Of a stretch of DNA of 54,351 nt, positions 1 to 7,555 are shown piece after piece. The stretch is from an uncultured Dysosmobacter sp. (GTDB taxonomy: Bacteria > Bacillota > Clostridia > Oscillospirales > Oscillospiraceae): NCBI GenBank assembly GCA_934563745.1, contig CAKTHE010000014.1, positions 1 to 54,351 on the forward strand, written 5' to 3'. Numbering within the stretch: the stretch's first letter is position 1; each line of letters begins with the position of its first letter. The translations under genes and the position numbers were made by a program. Under the pieces are notes generated by a model that ran no database searches, was not told the origin of the DNA, and saw only the letters and a program-made list of their open reading frames with translations.

Positions 1-110
1 CCACCGGCGGCATGGGCATGGGCATCGACCGGGCGGTGATGCTCTTTACCGGCACCGATACCATCCGGGAGGTCATCCTCTTCCCGACGATGAAGCCGCT
101 GGATAAGTAA
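1..110 (+). CDS. lysS: Lysyl-tRNA synthetase, class II, C-terminal end (partial)
   Basis: The window opens inside this gene; only the last 35 or so codons are present, in the frame starting at base 3. The peptide has the class II motif 3 pattern ([13 protein letters not shown], then FPTMKP) with the arginine that contacts ATP, and it ends a few residues later as LysS proteins do. The enzyme charges tRNA-Lys in the cytoplasm. A hairpin terminator follows at 131-162. AspS and AsnS share motif 3, but the FPTMKP-LD ending is characteristic of LysS. Confidence 0.88.
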   Translation, partial: TGGMGMGIDRAVMLFTGTDTIREVILFPTMKPLDK

Positions 111-130
111 GCGAAGAGAAACACGAAAAT

Positions 131-162
131 GGGCGATCCCCCTGCGGGACCGCCCGTTTTTT
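131..162 (+). terminator. Intrinsic terminator after lysS
   Basis: A GGGCG/CGCCC plus TCCC/GGGA stem with one internal mismatch and a five-base loop is followed by a run of six T. Confidence 0.8.
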
Positions 163-204
163 CGGTTGAGGCAGGGCTTTGCGCCTGTGGAAAAGGAGGA
201 CGCG

Positions 205-525
205 ATGGCATCCAGTGAGACCTATCTGCACTTTATTCTGGAGCAGCTTTCCGAGCTGCCGGGGATTACATACCGGCGGATGATGGGGGAATACCTGCTT
301 TACGACCGCGGCAGGCTTTTCGGCGGCATTTACGACGACCGCCTGCTGGTAAAGCCGGTCCCGTCGGCAGTGGCCTATCTGCCGGAAGCAGTCTATGAGG
401 CGCCCTATGACGGCGCAAAGAAGCTGCTTTTGGTGGAGCGCGTGGATGACCGGGCGTTTTTGACGGGTTTGCTGCGGGCCATGTATGGGGACCTGCCGGC
501 ACCGGGGGAGAAGAAAAGACGCTGA
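205..525 (+). CDS. TfoX N-terminal domain-like protein
   Basis: This is a 106-residue protein. The ATG at 205 is preceded by AAAAGGAGG at proper distance; an in-frame ATG at 166 has no such site. The central part (residues about 8-95) matches the TfoX N-terminal domain pattern: a RRMMGEYLLY segment, then an FGGIYDDRLLVKP strand pair, then a YEGA-like YDGAKKL segment. The domain is named after the competence regulator TfoX/Sxy, but Firmicute proteins made of this domain alone have no established role. The C-terminal TfoX domain is absent, which is usual for this subgroup. It is a monocistronic gene after the lysS terminator. Confidence 0.75.
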   Translation: MASSETYLHFILEQLSELPGITYRRMMGEYLLYDRGRLFGGIYDDRLLVKPVPSAVAYLPEAVYEAPYDGAKKLLLVERVDDRAFLTGLLRAMYGDLPAPGEKKRR

Positions 526-801
526 ATGTGCGTCCGGCGGACGGAACGCTGCCTGTTTTTTGACAATCATGAAGAAAATGTGCGGGATTTTGAGTAAAAA
601 CGACAAAAAATTCTTTCTCTCTCTATATATACGGGATTGCCGCTGGGTGTATAATGATAAAAATAGACCAAATGGGCGCAGATTCGACGGATTCGAAGCA
701 CCGCGGACCGACGGCATCCCCGTTCCGACGGAGCGTTTTTTAACCGGAGCAACGCTCAAACGATGCATGAGAAAGAGACAGATGAGATGGGAGACTGAAC
801 T
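526..801. other. Intergenic leader upstream of the solute-binding lipoprotein
   Basis: A perfect TATAAT lies at 650-655, but no good -35 is found 16-18 bases upstream, so promoter confidence is moderate. The remaining leader of about 140 bases (660-801) has a small TTCGA/TCGAA hairpin near 683-697 and a T6 run near 737-742 without a strong stem before it. I recognise no riboswitch in it. The ribosome binding site GGGAG lies at 789-793. Confidence 0.4.
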
Positions 802-2253
802 ATGAAGTGGTTAAAAAGCGCGGGATTCAAAAAAGCGGCGGCTGCGGTTGTGTGCACGGCGCTGGTCGGCACGGTGCTCAGCGGCTGTGGGGAACAGACG
901 GTCCAGGCGGACCCGGTGACGATCACGGTGTGGACCTACTACAACGGTGCTCAGCTGGACAGCTTCAATCAGCTGGTGGAAGAGTTCAATGAGACGGAGG
1001 GAAAGAAGCAGGGGATCACGGTGGAAAGCTACAGCCAGGGCAGTGTCAACGACCTGGAGGCCAACGTGCGCAGCGCCGCGGATGGCAAGGTGGGCGCGGA
1101 ATCCCTGCCCAATATTTTCTCCGCTTATGCCGACACGGCGCAGTATCTGGACAAGCTGGATCTGCTGGTCAATCTGAAGGATTATCTGACGGAAGCGGAA
1201 TGCGCGGACTATGTGGCGGGCTATCTTGCCGAAGGGGACATTGACGGAAACGGAAGCCTGAAGATCCTGCCGGTGGCGAAATCCACTGAGCTGCTGTTTC
1301 TGAACGACACGGATTACCAGACCTTTGCCCAAGCCACCGGCACGGATTACAGCGAGCTGGAGACGGTGGAGGGACTGATCCGCGTGGCGGAGCGCTATTA
1401 CCAGTGGACGGACGCGCAGACGGAAGAGCCCGACGATGGCCGTGCCTTCTTCGGCAGGGATGCTATGGCCAATTATCTGTTCATCGGCGCGAAGGAGCTG
1501 GGAGATACGATTTTCAGCGTGGATGCGGACGGGAAAATGACGGTCACGCTGCAGGAAGCCACGGCCCGCAAGCTGTGGGACAGCTATTACGTTCCGTTTA
1601 TCAAGGGATACTTCAGCATGGCCGGACGCTTCCGGAGCGATGCTGTGAAGACCGGCAATATTCTGGCCTATGTGGGTTCCAGCTCCAGCGCGACCTTCTT
1701 CCCCGCCAGCGCCACCATCAACGATACGGACACACATGACATCGCCCTGAAGGTGCTGCCCTGCCCGTCCTTTGAAGGCCGGCCCAAGTATTCGGTGCAG
1801 CAGGGCGCGGGAATGGCCGTCACCCGGAAGAGCGAGGCGGAGATCCAGGCCAGCGTCCTCTTTTTGAAGTGGTTCACCAGTCCGGAGCATAACATTGCCT
1901 TTGCGGTGAATTCGGGGTATCTGCCGGTGACCACCGCGGCCAACGACCTGGAGGTTGTGCGCAGCAGCGGCGCGGAGCTGACGGACAATGTGAACAGCGT
2001 TCTGCAGGCGGCCTTTGACGCCGTGCACAACACCGAGCTTTATACGCCAAGTGCGTTTTCCAAGGGGAAGGAGGCCCGCTCCGTCCTGGAGTACACGCTC
2101 TCCGACCTTGCCGCCCAGGACCGTGAAACGGTGGAAGCGCGCATGGAGCAGGGGATGAGCCGGGAGGCGGCCATGGCCGATTTCCTGAGTGATGCTTCCT
2201 TTACGGCCTGGTATCAGGATCTGATGGGGCAGCTGAAAGCCTTTGAGGGCTGA
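802..2253 (+). CDS. Extracellular solute-binding lipoprotein, ABC sugar-type family
   Basis: This 483-residue protein has a lipoprotein signal peptide: a basic start, a hydrophobic stretch and a lipobox LSGC, so Cys29 would be lipidated and the protein held on the outer face of the membrane. The rest is typical of family 1 solute-binding proteins: a VTITVWTYYNG start, then an FNETEGKKQGITV segment, and a C-terminal VLFLKWFTSPEHN segment. Such proteins usually feed a sugar or oligosaccharide to an ABC permease. No permease or ATPase gene is near. Instead the gene is followed after 20 bases by a membrane GGDEF/EAL protein, so a sensing role is more likely than uptake. The ligand cannot be read from the sequence. 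Confidence 0.88.
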   Translation: MKWLKSAGFKKAAAAVVCTALVGTVLSGCGEQTVQADPVTITVWTYYNGAQLDSFNQLVEEFNETEGKKQGITVESYSQGSVNDLEANVRSAADGKVGAESLPNIFSAYADTAQYLDKLDLLVNLKDYLTEAECADYVAGYLAEGDIDGNGSLKILPVAKSTELLFLNDTDYQTFAQATGTDYSELETVEGLIRVAERYYQWTDAQTEEPDDGRAFFGRDAMANYLFIGAKELGDTIFSVDADGKMTVTLQEATARKLWDSYYVPFIKGYFSMAGRFRSDAVKTGNILAYVGSSSSATFFPASATINDTDTHDIALKVLPCPSFEGRPKYSVQQGAGMAVTRKSEAEIQASVLFLKWFTSPEHNIAFAVNSGYLPVTTAANDLEVVRSSGAELTDNVNSVLQAAFDAVHNTELYTPSAFSKGKEARSVLEYTLSDLAAQDRETVEARMEQGMSREAAMADFLSDASFTAWYQDLMGQLKAFEG

Positions 2254-2273
2254 CGGGACCGGGCAGGAAAGAG

Positions 2274-5200
2274 ATGAACGGGTACACAGAGAGAAGCCTG
2301 GCCCGCAACGGGCCAGGCAAGAAGCGGCGGACCATTTTCAAGACAGTGTTTACGCTGCTTTTGATCGCGGTGGTGCTGGAGATCGGGCTGATGCTCAGCG
2401 CCGTTTTCGGCATGGAGATCCCGCAGCGGCTGCGGCGAAATGCCGAACAGATCCTGATGGAGCAGGTGGAAAACCGGGCCAGCTATCTGCGCAGCATGCT
2501 GCTGGAAGCGGAGGAGCTGGACTCCTTTATGCGCACGGTCTCCGGCAAAACGCAGCAGTATCTGCGCAGCGGCGGCCGCACCGCGGCTGATCTCAACAGC
2601 GTGGAGGAGACGGCGGACCTTCTGAACGATCTGAAGGACGATCTGATCCGGGAGCTGCGCGCCAAGCCGGTGAACGGGATTTTTGTCATCTACAACACGC
2701 AGGATCTGCGGAACGTTCCGGAGGAGACGACGCTGCCGGGGATCTATCTGCGGGATCTGGATCCGGATGCGCCGGACTCGGCCCGCAACGAGGATATTTC
2801 CTTTGAATTTGCGCCCTCCCGGGTGGTGCACCTGAGCAAGATCAGCACGGATGGCTGCTGGCAGCCCGGGTATGCATATACCGCGGCGGACGGGGCATTT
2901 GTGTACAAGCCGTTCCAGGCGGCGTATGAGGACGACGAGCAGAAGGACTATACCTCTTACGGCTACTGGACGGAGCAGCTGTTTCGGCTTCCCGGCGATA
3001 CCAAGGAGGTGCTGACCTATTCGGTGCCGATCCTTCTGGCGGACGGGACCGTCTGCGGCGTGATCGGCGTGGAATTTCAGGCGGCCTATCTGCAGAGCAA
3101 GCTGCCGTATACGGAGCTGAACTATGCGGAGAGCGGCGGTTATCTGCTGGCCTATGTGGACGGAACTACGGCACATGCAAATGCGTACGCACTGCACAGC
3201 ACCGTGACGTCCAGCCAGAACCAGGCACTTTTGGAGGAGAAGGGTTCCTTCGGCGTGCACTGCGATCACGCCGGAGCGTGGATGACCGTCCAGGGGCAGC
3301 GCTACTATGTTTATTCCTGCAATTTGGATTTGTACAGCCGCAACGCACCCTTTTCCAACGATGTGTGGACGCTGTCGGCAACAGTCAGCCGGCAGCAGCT
3401 GTACGGATTTTCCAAGGTCGTGCACAACCTGTTCCTGGTGATCGCCGTCGCGATGCTGGCGCTGGGTGCGGTGTCCAGCCTGATCATCAGCCAGAAGATC
3501 TCCTGGCCGATCACAAACCTGTACCGCGAGATCCTGGATTATGAGCACGAGGATGTCAGCATGATCCCGAAGCTTCCGGATACCGGGATCGTGGAAGTGG
3601 ACAGCTTTGCCGACGCCTTTACGAAGCTCAGCCAGGATGTGCTGGACACATCGACCCGGTTTTTGCGGATCATCGAGCTGGCCAGCGTGGAGATCGGCGG
3701 CTATGAGCTGCGCTGCGGAGATGAGCGGGTGTATGTCACGGACAACTTTTTCCCGCTGCTGGGAATTGAAAGTCCCAGTTCCATTCCGGTCCCCCGGGAG
3801 GAGTTCAGCGCCCTTATGGAACGGTTTTACGCTTCGACCAGGATCGTCTCCCGGTCAGGCAGAAATGAATTTACTTTTGAGGTGGTGGGCACGGACCACG
3901 CCCTGCGGTTTATCCTTATGAAGATCCGGGAGGAGAAGGAACGCCAGGTGGGCCTCATCGAGGATGTGACCGATTCGGAGGTTGAGCGCCAGCGGCTGGA
4001 GCATGAGCGGGATTTTGACACGCTGACCGGACTGTACAACCGCAGCGCCTTTACCGCACATGTGAAAGAGCTCTTTGCGAAGCCGGAGGCGATCGGGCGC
4101 GGAGCGCTGTTTATGTTTGATCTGGACAATCTGAAGAAGATCAACGATCTTTACGGCCACGAGTGGGGAGACGCGTACATTCAGCTTGCCAGCCGCTGCA
4201 TTCGGGACAATCTGCCCAAGGATGCGGTCTGCTCCCACTTTTCCGGAGATGAGTTCTTCGCCTTTGTCTGCCGCCTGCAGGAGGACGATGCCGCGGCGCA
4301 GGCTGCAGAGACGTTTTTGAAAGCGTCCCGGCAGTACATGCTGGAGATGCCGGACGGAACGAAGATCCCGGTCAGCGCTTCGTGCGGGATCGCGCGTTAT
4401 CCGGAGGACAGCACCGATTATCAGACCCTGCGCAGATATGCGGACTTTGCCATGTATCAGGTCAAAAACAGCCAGAAGGGCAAGGTGAAGCTGTTCGACG
4501 CGGCGGCCTATGACCGGAATAACTATGACATCCAGATGCGCCGGGAGCTTGTGCAGCTTTTGGAACAGGAGAGCGTGCAGTATCATTTCCAGCCGATCTT
4601 CTCGGCCCGTACCGGCGAGGCGGTTGCCTACGAAGCGCTGATGCGCGTTTATATGGAAACGCTGAAGTCTCCGGGAGACGTTATGTCGGTGGCCCACCGG
4701 ATGCACAAGCTTTACGAGGTGGAAAAGCTGACGGTCTCAAAATCGCTGAAGACATTCCTGGACCTGCAGGAGAAGCATCTGGTCGGGACGGATACAAAGC
4801 TGTTTATCAACTCCATTTCCAGCGTTGTGCTGACGGATGAGGATTTTGCTTCCTGCTATCCGCTGCTGGAGGCCATGCGCGGGCACATGGTGGTCGAGAT
4901 CACGGAGGGCGAGAAGCTGGACTATGATCTGCTGCGCTGCAAGAAAAAACGCGTGGATGGGCTGGCCAGCTTCGCGTTGGACGATTACGGAAGCGGCTAC
5001 AGCAACGATACAAACCTGCTGGAGCTTTCGCCGGAGTACATCAAGATCGACTATGGAATCATTCACAATATTGATGCGGACCAAGACAAAAAGCAGATTG
5101 TGATCAACATCGTCTCCTATGCCCACCAGCGGGGCAAGAAGATCATTGCGGAAGGCATCGAAACGGCGGAGGAGCTGCACTGCGTGATCGGCCTGGGGGT

Positions 5201-5318
5201 CGATCTGCTGCAGGGCTTCTTCCTGGCGCGGCCGACGGCGGTGCCGAATCCCGCCGCTCCGGAAGCGCTGGAGATCATTGAAGCGCTGCAGAAAGAGCGG
5301 GAGGAGCAGACCCTTTAA
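2274..5318 (+). CDS. Membrane-bound GGDEF/EAL c-di-GMP signalling protein
   Basis: This 1014-residue protein has a membrane segment at about 23-45, an extracytoplasmic sensor region at about 46-380, and a second membrane segment at about 382-405. A linker and PAS-like part (about 405-575) follow, then a GGDEF domain (about 575-745) and an EAL domain (about 755-1000). The GGDEF signature reads SGDEF (657-661): the first glycine is serine, which some active cyclases tolerate. The EAL domain keeps its key acidic motifs: EAL at 787-789, FINSIS, VVEITEGE, LDDYGSGYS, IKIDYG and AEGIET. Phosphodiesterase activity is therefore likely and cyclase activity uncertain. It shares an operon with the solute-binding lipoprotein at 802-2253, which may deliver the ligand to the external sensor region. 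A perfect-stem terminator follows. Confidence 0.92.
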   Translation: MNGYTERSLARNGPGKKRRTIFKTVFTLLLIAVVLEIGLMLSAVFGMEIPQRLRRNAEQILMEQVENRASYLRSMLLEAEELDSFMRTVSGKTQQYLRSGGRTAADLNSVEETADLLNDLKDDLIRELRAKPVNGIFVIYNTQDLRNVPEETTLPGIYLRDLDPDAPDSARNEDISFEFAPSRVVHLSKISTDGCWQPGYAYTAADGAFVYKPFQAAYEDDEQKDYTSYGYWTEQLFRLPGDTKEVLTYSVPILLADGTVCGVIGVEFQAAYLQSKLPYTELNYAESGGYLLAYVDGTTAHANAYALHSTVTSSQNQALLEEKGSFGVHCDHAGAWMTVQGQRYYVYSCNLDLYSRNAPFSNDVWTLSATVSRQQLYGFSKVVHNLFLVIAVAMLALGAVSSLIISQKISWPITNLYREILDYEHEDVSMIPKLPDTGIVEVDSFADAFTKLSQDVLDTSTRFLRIIELASVEIGGYELRCGDERVYVTDNFFPLLGIESPSSIPVPREEFSALMERFYASTRIVSRSGRNEFTFEVVGTDHALRFILMKIREEKERQVGLIEDVTDSEVERQRLEHERDFDTLTGLYNRSAFTAHVKELFAKPEAIGRGALFMFDLDNLKKINDLYGHEWGDAYIQLASRCIRDNLPKDAVCSHFSGDEFFAFVCRLQEDDAAAQAAETFLKASRQYMLEMPDGTKIPVSASCGIARYPEDSTDYQTLRRYADFAMYQVKNSQKGKVKLFDAAAYDRNNYDIQMRRELVQLLEQESVQYHFQPIFSARTGEAVAYEALMRVYMETLKSPGDVMSVAHRMHKLYEVEKLTVSKSLKTFLDLQEKHLVGTDTKLFINSISSVVLTDEDFASCYPLLEAMRGHMVVEITEGEKLDYDLLRCKKKRVDGLASFALDDYGSGYSNDTNLLELSPEYIKIDYGIIHNIDADQDKKQIVINIVSYAHQRGKKIIAEGIETAEELHCVIGLGVDLLQGFFLARPTAVPNPAAPEALEIIEALQKEREEQTL

Positions 5319-5342
5319 ACCAAAACCAAAAGGCCGCTTTAT

Positions 5343-5380
5343 AAAACGCCCCGGAACGGAACTCCGTTCCGGGGCGTTTT
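5343..5380 (+). terminator. Intrinsic terminator after the GGDEF/EAL gene
   Basis: This is a perfect 18-base inverted repeat with a two-base centre. The arms begin AAAACGCC and end GGCGTTTT, so the terminal T run is part of the stem. The symmetry would let it work on both strands. Confidence 0.88.
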
Positions 5381-5425
5381 TGCCGGCCTGCGTCTGCCGC
5401 GGCGGACGGAAACAAAAGACCGGCC

Positions 5426-5454
5426 TTGACGCTCCTGAGAAAAGTGAGTATAAT
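5426..5454 (+). promoter_or_regulatory. Promoter for the RNA methyltransferase-dprA-topA unit
   Basis: TTGACG at 5426-5431 and TATAAT at 5449-5454 are spaced by 17 bases. Confidence 0.8.
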
Positions 5455-5532
5455 AAAGCGGACTTGCCATTGGATATACATTATATTATAGTAAGCACAC
5501 GGTTTCAGGCAGAGAGGAGGGCGAACGAACCG

Positions 5533-6327
5533 ATGGAACGGATCACCAGCCGCAGCAATCCTCTTTGCACGCATATTCGCAAGCTGGAGACGTCGCCGGC
5601 CTATCGCCGCAGCTGCGGTGAATTTTTGTGCGACAGCCCAAAGCTTTTGGGAGAGGCACTGCTCTGGCAGCCGGATCGGATCCGTACGGTGGTATATGCG
5701 GAGGGAACGGCACTGCCGGCGCTGCCGGAGGGGGTTCGCTGCGTGGAGGTCCCGCTGTCCCTGATGGGGACGCTTTCCCCGGCTCGGGCGCCCCAGGGCG
5801 TTCTGGCCCTGTGTGCCCTTCCGGAGGCAGGCCTTCCGGAGCGGCTTTCGGGACGGCGCTATGTGGTGCTGGACGGGGTACAGGACCCGGGAAACGTGGG
5901 GACGATCCTGCGCACGGCCGATGCCTTCGGGGCAGATGGGCTGTTTCTGCTGCCCGGCTGCGCGGATCCCTTCGGCCCCAAGACGGTGCGGGCCTCCATG
6001 GGGGCAGTGTTCCGCTGCCCGGTTTGGAGCACAGGGGCGGAGGAACTGGCCGCTCTGCTGAAAAAAAGCGGGATCCCCCTGTATGGGGCGGCCCTGCAGG
6101 AGGATACGCTGGATGTGCGGCGGGTGGATTACACTCGGTGCGCGGCAGCCATCGGAAGCGAGGGCCGCGGCCTTTCTCCGGCGGTGCTGTCTCTGTGTGA
6201 CCGGACGGTGAAGATCCCCATGCGCGCCCGGTGTGAGTCGCTGAATGCGGCCATGGCGGCCAGCGTGCTGCTGTGGGAGATGGCCCGGGAGGACGAAACG
6301 GAAGAATCAAACGAACAAAGGGGCTGA
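5533..6327 (+). CDS. SpoU/TrmH-family RNA 2'-O-methyltransferase
   Basis: This 264-residue protein starts at the ATG at 5533 behind GAGAGGAGGG; the open frame extends upstream through the preceding terminator, so that extension is not coding. Residues about 1-95 form a substrate-binding N-terminal part and about 105-258 the SPOUT catalytic domain. Visible motifs are QDPGNVGTILRTADAFG (117-133, with the catalytic-fold Asn121), IGSEGRGL, and the SAM-knot motif with Ser236-Leu237-Asn238. Proteins of this type methylate ribose oxygens of rRNA or tRNA. The exact nucleotide cannot be assigned; RlmB/TsnR-like is the closest general label. It is followed after six bases by dprA. Confidence 0.9.
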   Translation: MERITSRSNPLCTHIRKLETSPAYRRSCGEFLCDSPKLLGEALLWQPDRIRTVVYAEGTALPALPEGVRCVEVPLSLMGTLSPARAPQGVLALCALPEAGLPERLSGRRYVVLDGVQDPGNVGTILRTADAFGADGLFLLPGCADPFGPKTVRASMGAVFRCPVWSTGAEELAALLKKSGIPLYGAALQEDTLDVRRVDYTRCAAAIGSEGRGLSPAVLSLCDRTVKIPMRARCESLNAAMAASVLLWEMAREDETEESNEQRG

Positions 6328-6333
6328 GGCGTT

Positions 6334-7524
6334 GTGTCCATGCTCAAATACTGGCTGTGGCTCGGGGAACTGCCGGGCCTGAAAAATCAGACGCGCCTTG
6401 CGCTGCTGGAGCATTTCGGCTCGCCGGAAGCGGCGTACTACGCGGATCCGGGAGAGGTCGCTTTGACGGAGGGGATCACCCGGGAGCAGGCGGACCGCCT
6501 GAAAAACAAGGACCTTTCCGAGGCGGACCGGATCCTGGGCGCATGCGAAAAGGAAAACCTGCAGATCCTGACGCTGCAGGATGCGGCCTATCCGGTCCGG
6601 CTGCGCAATATCTACGACCCGCCCTGCGTACTCTATGTCAAGGGGCGTCTGCCGGCTATTGACGAAGAGGCGGCCATTGCAGTGGTCGGAACGCGCACGG
6701 CAACGCCCTACGGACTGCGGGAGGCAGAGAAGTTCGGCTTCGGCCTTGCCAAGGGCGGCGCCGCAGTGGTTTCGGGCCTGGCCCGGGGCATCGACTCAGC
6801 CGCGGCACGGGGCGCGCTGCGGGCCGGCGGAATGACGATCGGCGTGGTCGGAAACGGCCTGGATGTGATCTATCCGCCGGAGAACCGCTATCTTTACGAA
6901 GATGTGGCGGCAGCCGGTGCGCTGATCAGCGAGTATTCCCCCGGAACGGAGCCGGCCGGGAAACACTTTCCCGTACGAAACCGGATCCTGTCGGGGCTGA
7001 GCCTGGCAACGCTGGTCATTGAAGCGCCGGAGAAAAGCGGCGCGCTGATCACAGCCGGTACGGCCCTGGAGCAGGGACGGGATGTCTTTGCCGTGCCCGG
7101 GCCGGTGGATGCACCGATGAGCCGGGGCTGCAACCGGCTGATCCGGGATGGAGCGGGCCTGGCCGCGGATCCGTGGGATATTTTGCGGGAATACGCGGCC
7201 CGCTGGCCGGAAAAGATCCGGGAAGAGGGTGCCCGGGAGAAGCCGCGGGTCCTGGGCTATCAGGAACGGGAGGCGGCGCATGCGCCGACCCGGCCGGCCC
7301 GGGAGACACTGAGCCTTTCCAAGGCGGATACGGAACTGACGGACGATCAGATCGCGATCCTGAAAACGCTGGGGGATGAGCCCATGCTGGTGGATGACCT
7401 GATCGAGGCGACGCAGATTCCGGCCCGGCGGGTGCTGTCCGCCCTGACGATGCTTGAAATTGAAAACTACGTGCAGCAGAGCAGCGGGAAGCGCTATGCC
7501 CGCAATGTTGTGCTGACAGACTGA
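6334..7524 (+). CDS. dprA: DNA-processing protein DprA
   Basis: This 396-residue protein binds single-stranded DNA and loads RecA during natural transformation. The Rossmann-type core (about 100-290) is clear: VVGTRTATPYG, VSGLARGIDSAA, then a block running from VIEAPEKSGALITAG through FAVPGP to SRGCNRLI. An N-terminal helical segment precedes it, and a winged-helix-like C-terminal domain (about 335-396) follows. The frame opens with GTG at 6334, and an ATG two codons later at 6340 is an equally possible start. The order SpoU methyltransferase, dprA, topA suggests one transcript; dprA-topA adjacency is common in Firmicutes. Confidence 0.95.
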   Translation: MSMLKYWLWLGELPGLKNQTRLALLEHFGSPEAAYYADPGEVALTEGITREQADRLKNKDLSEADRILGACEKENLQILTLQDAAYPVRLRNIYDPPCVLYVKGRLPAIDEEAAIAVVGTRTATPYGLREAEKFGFGLAKGGAAVVSGLARGIDSAAARGALRAGGMTIGVVGNGLDVIYPPENRYLYEDVAAAGALISEYSPGTEPAGKHFPVRNRILSGLSLATLVIEAPEKSGALITAGTALEQGRDVFAVPGPVDAPMSRGCNRLIRDGAGLAADPWDILREYAARWPEKIREEGAREKPRVLGYQEREAAHAPTRPARETLSLSKADTELTDDQIAILKTLGDEPMLVDDLIEATQIPARRVLSALTMLEIENYVQQSSGKRYARNVVLTD

Positions 7525-7555
7525 ATTTGACGGAAGAGACAACCGGAGGGAACGT

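Noticed and set aside
660..800. A riboswitch in the leader of the solute-binding lipoprotein gene
   Set aside because: Only a weak hairpin and a T run are visible and no known aptamer core is present.
485..805. A 106-codon frame between the TfoX-like gene and the solute-binding lipoprotein
   Set aside because: It starts inside the TfoX-like gene, has no ribosome site and no recognisable sequence; the region reads as intergenic with a -10 box.
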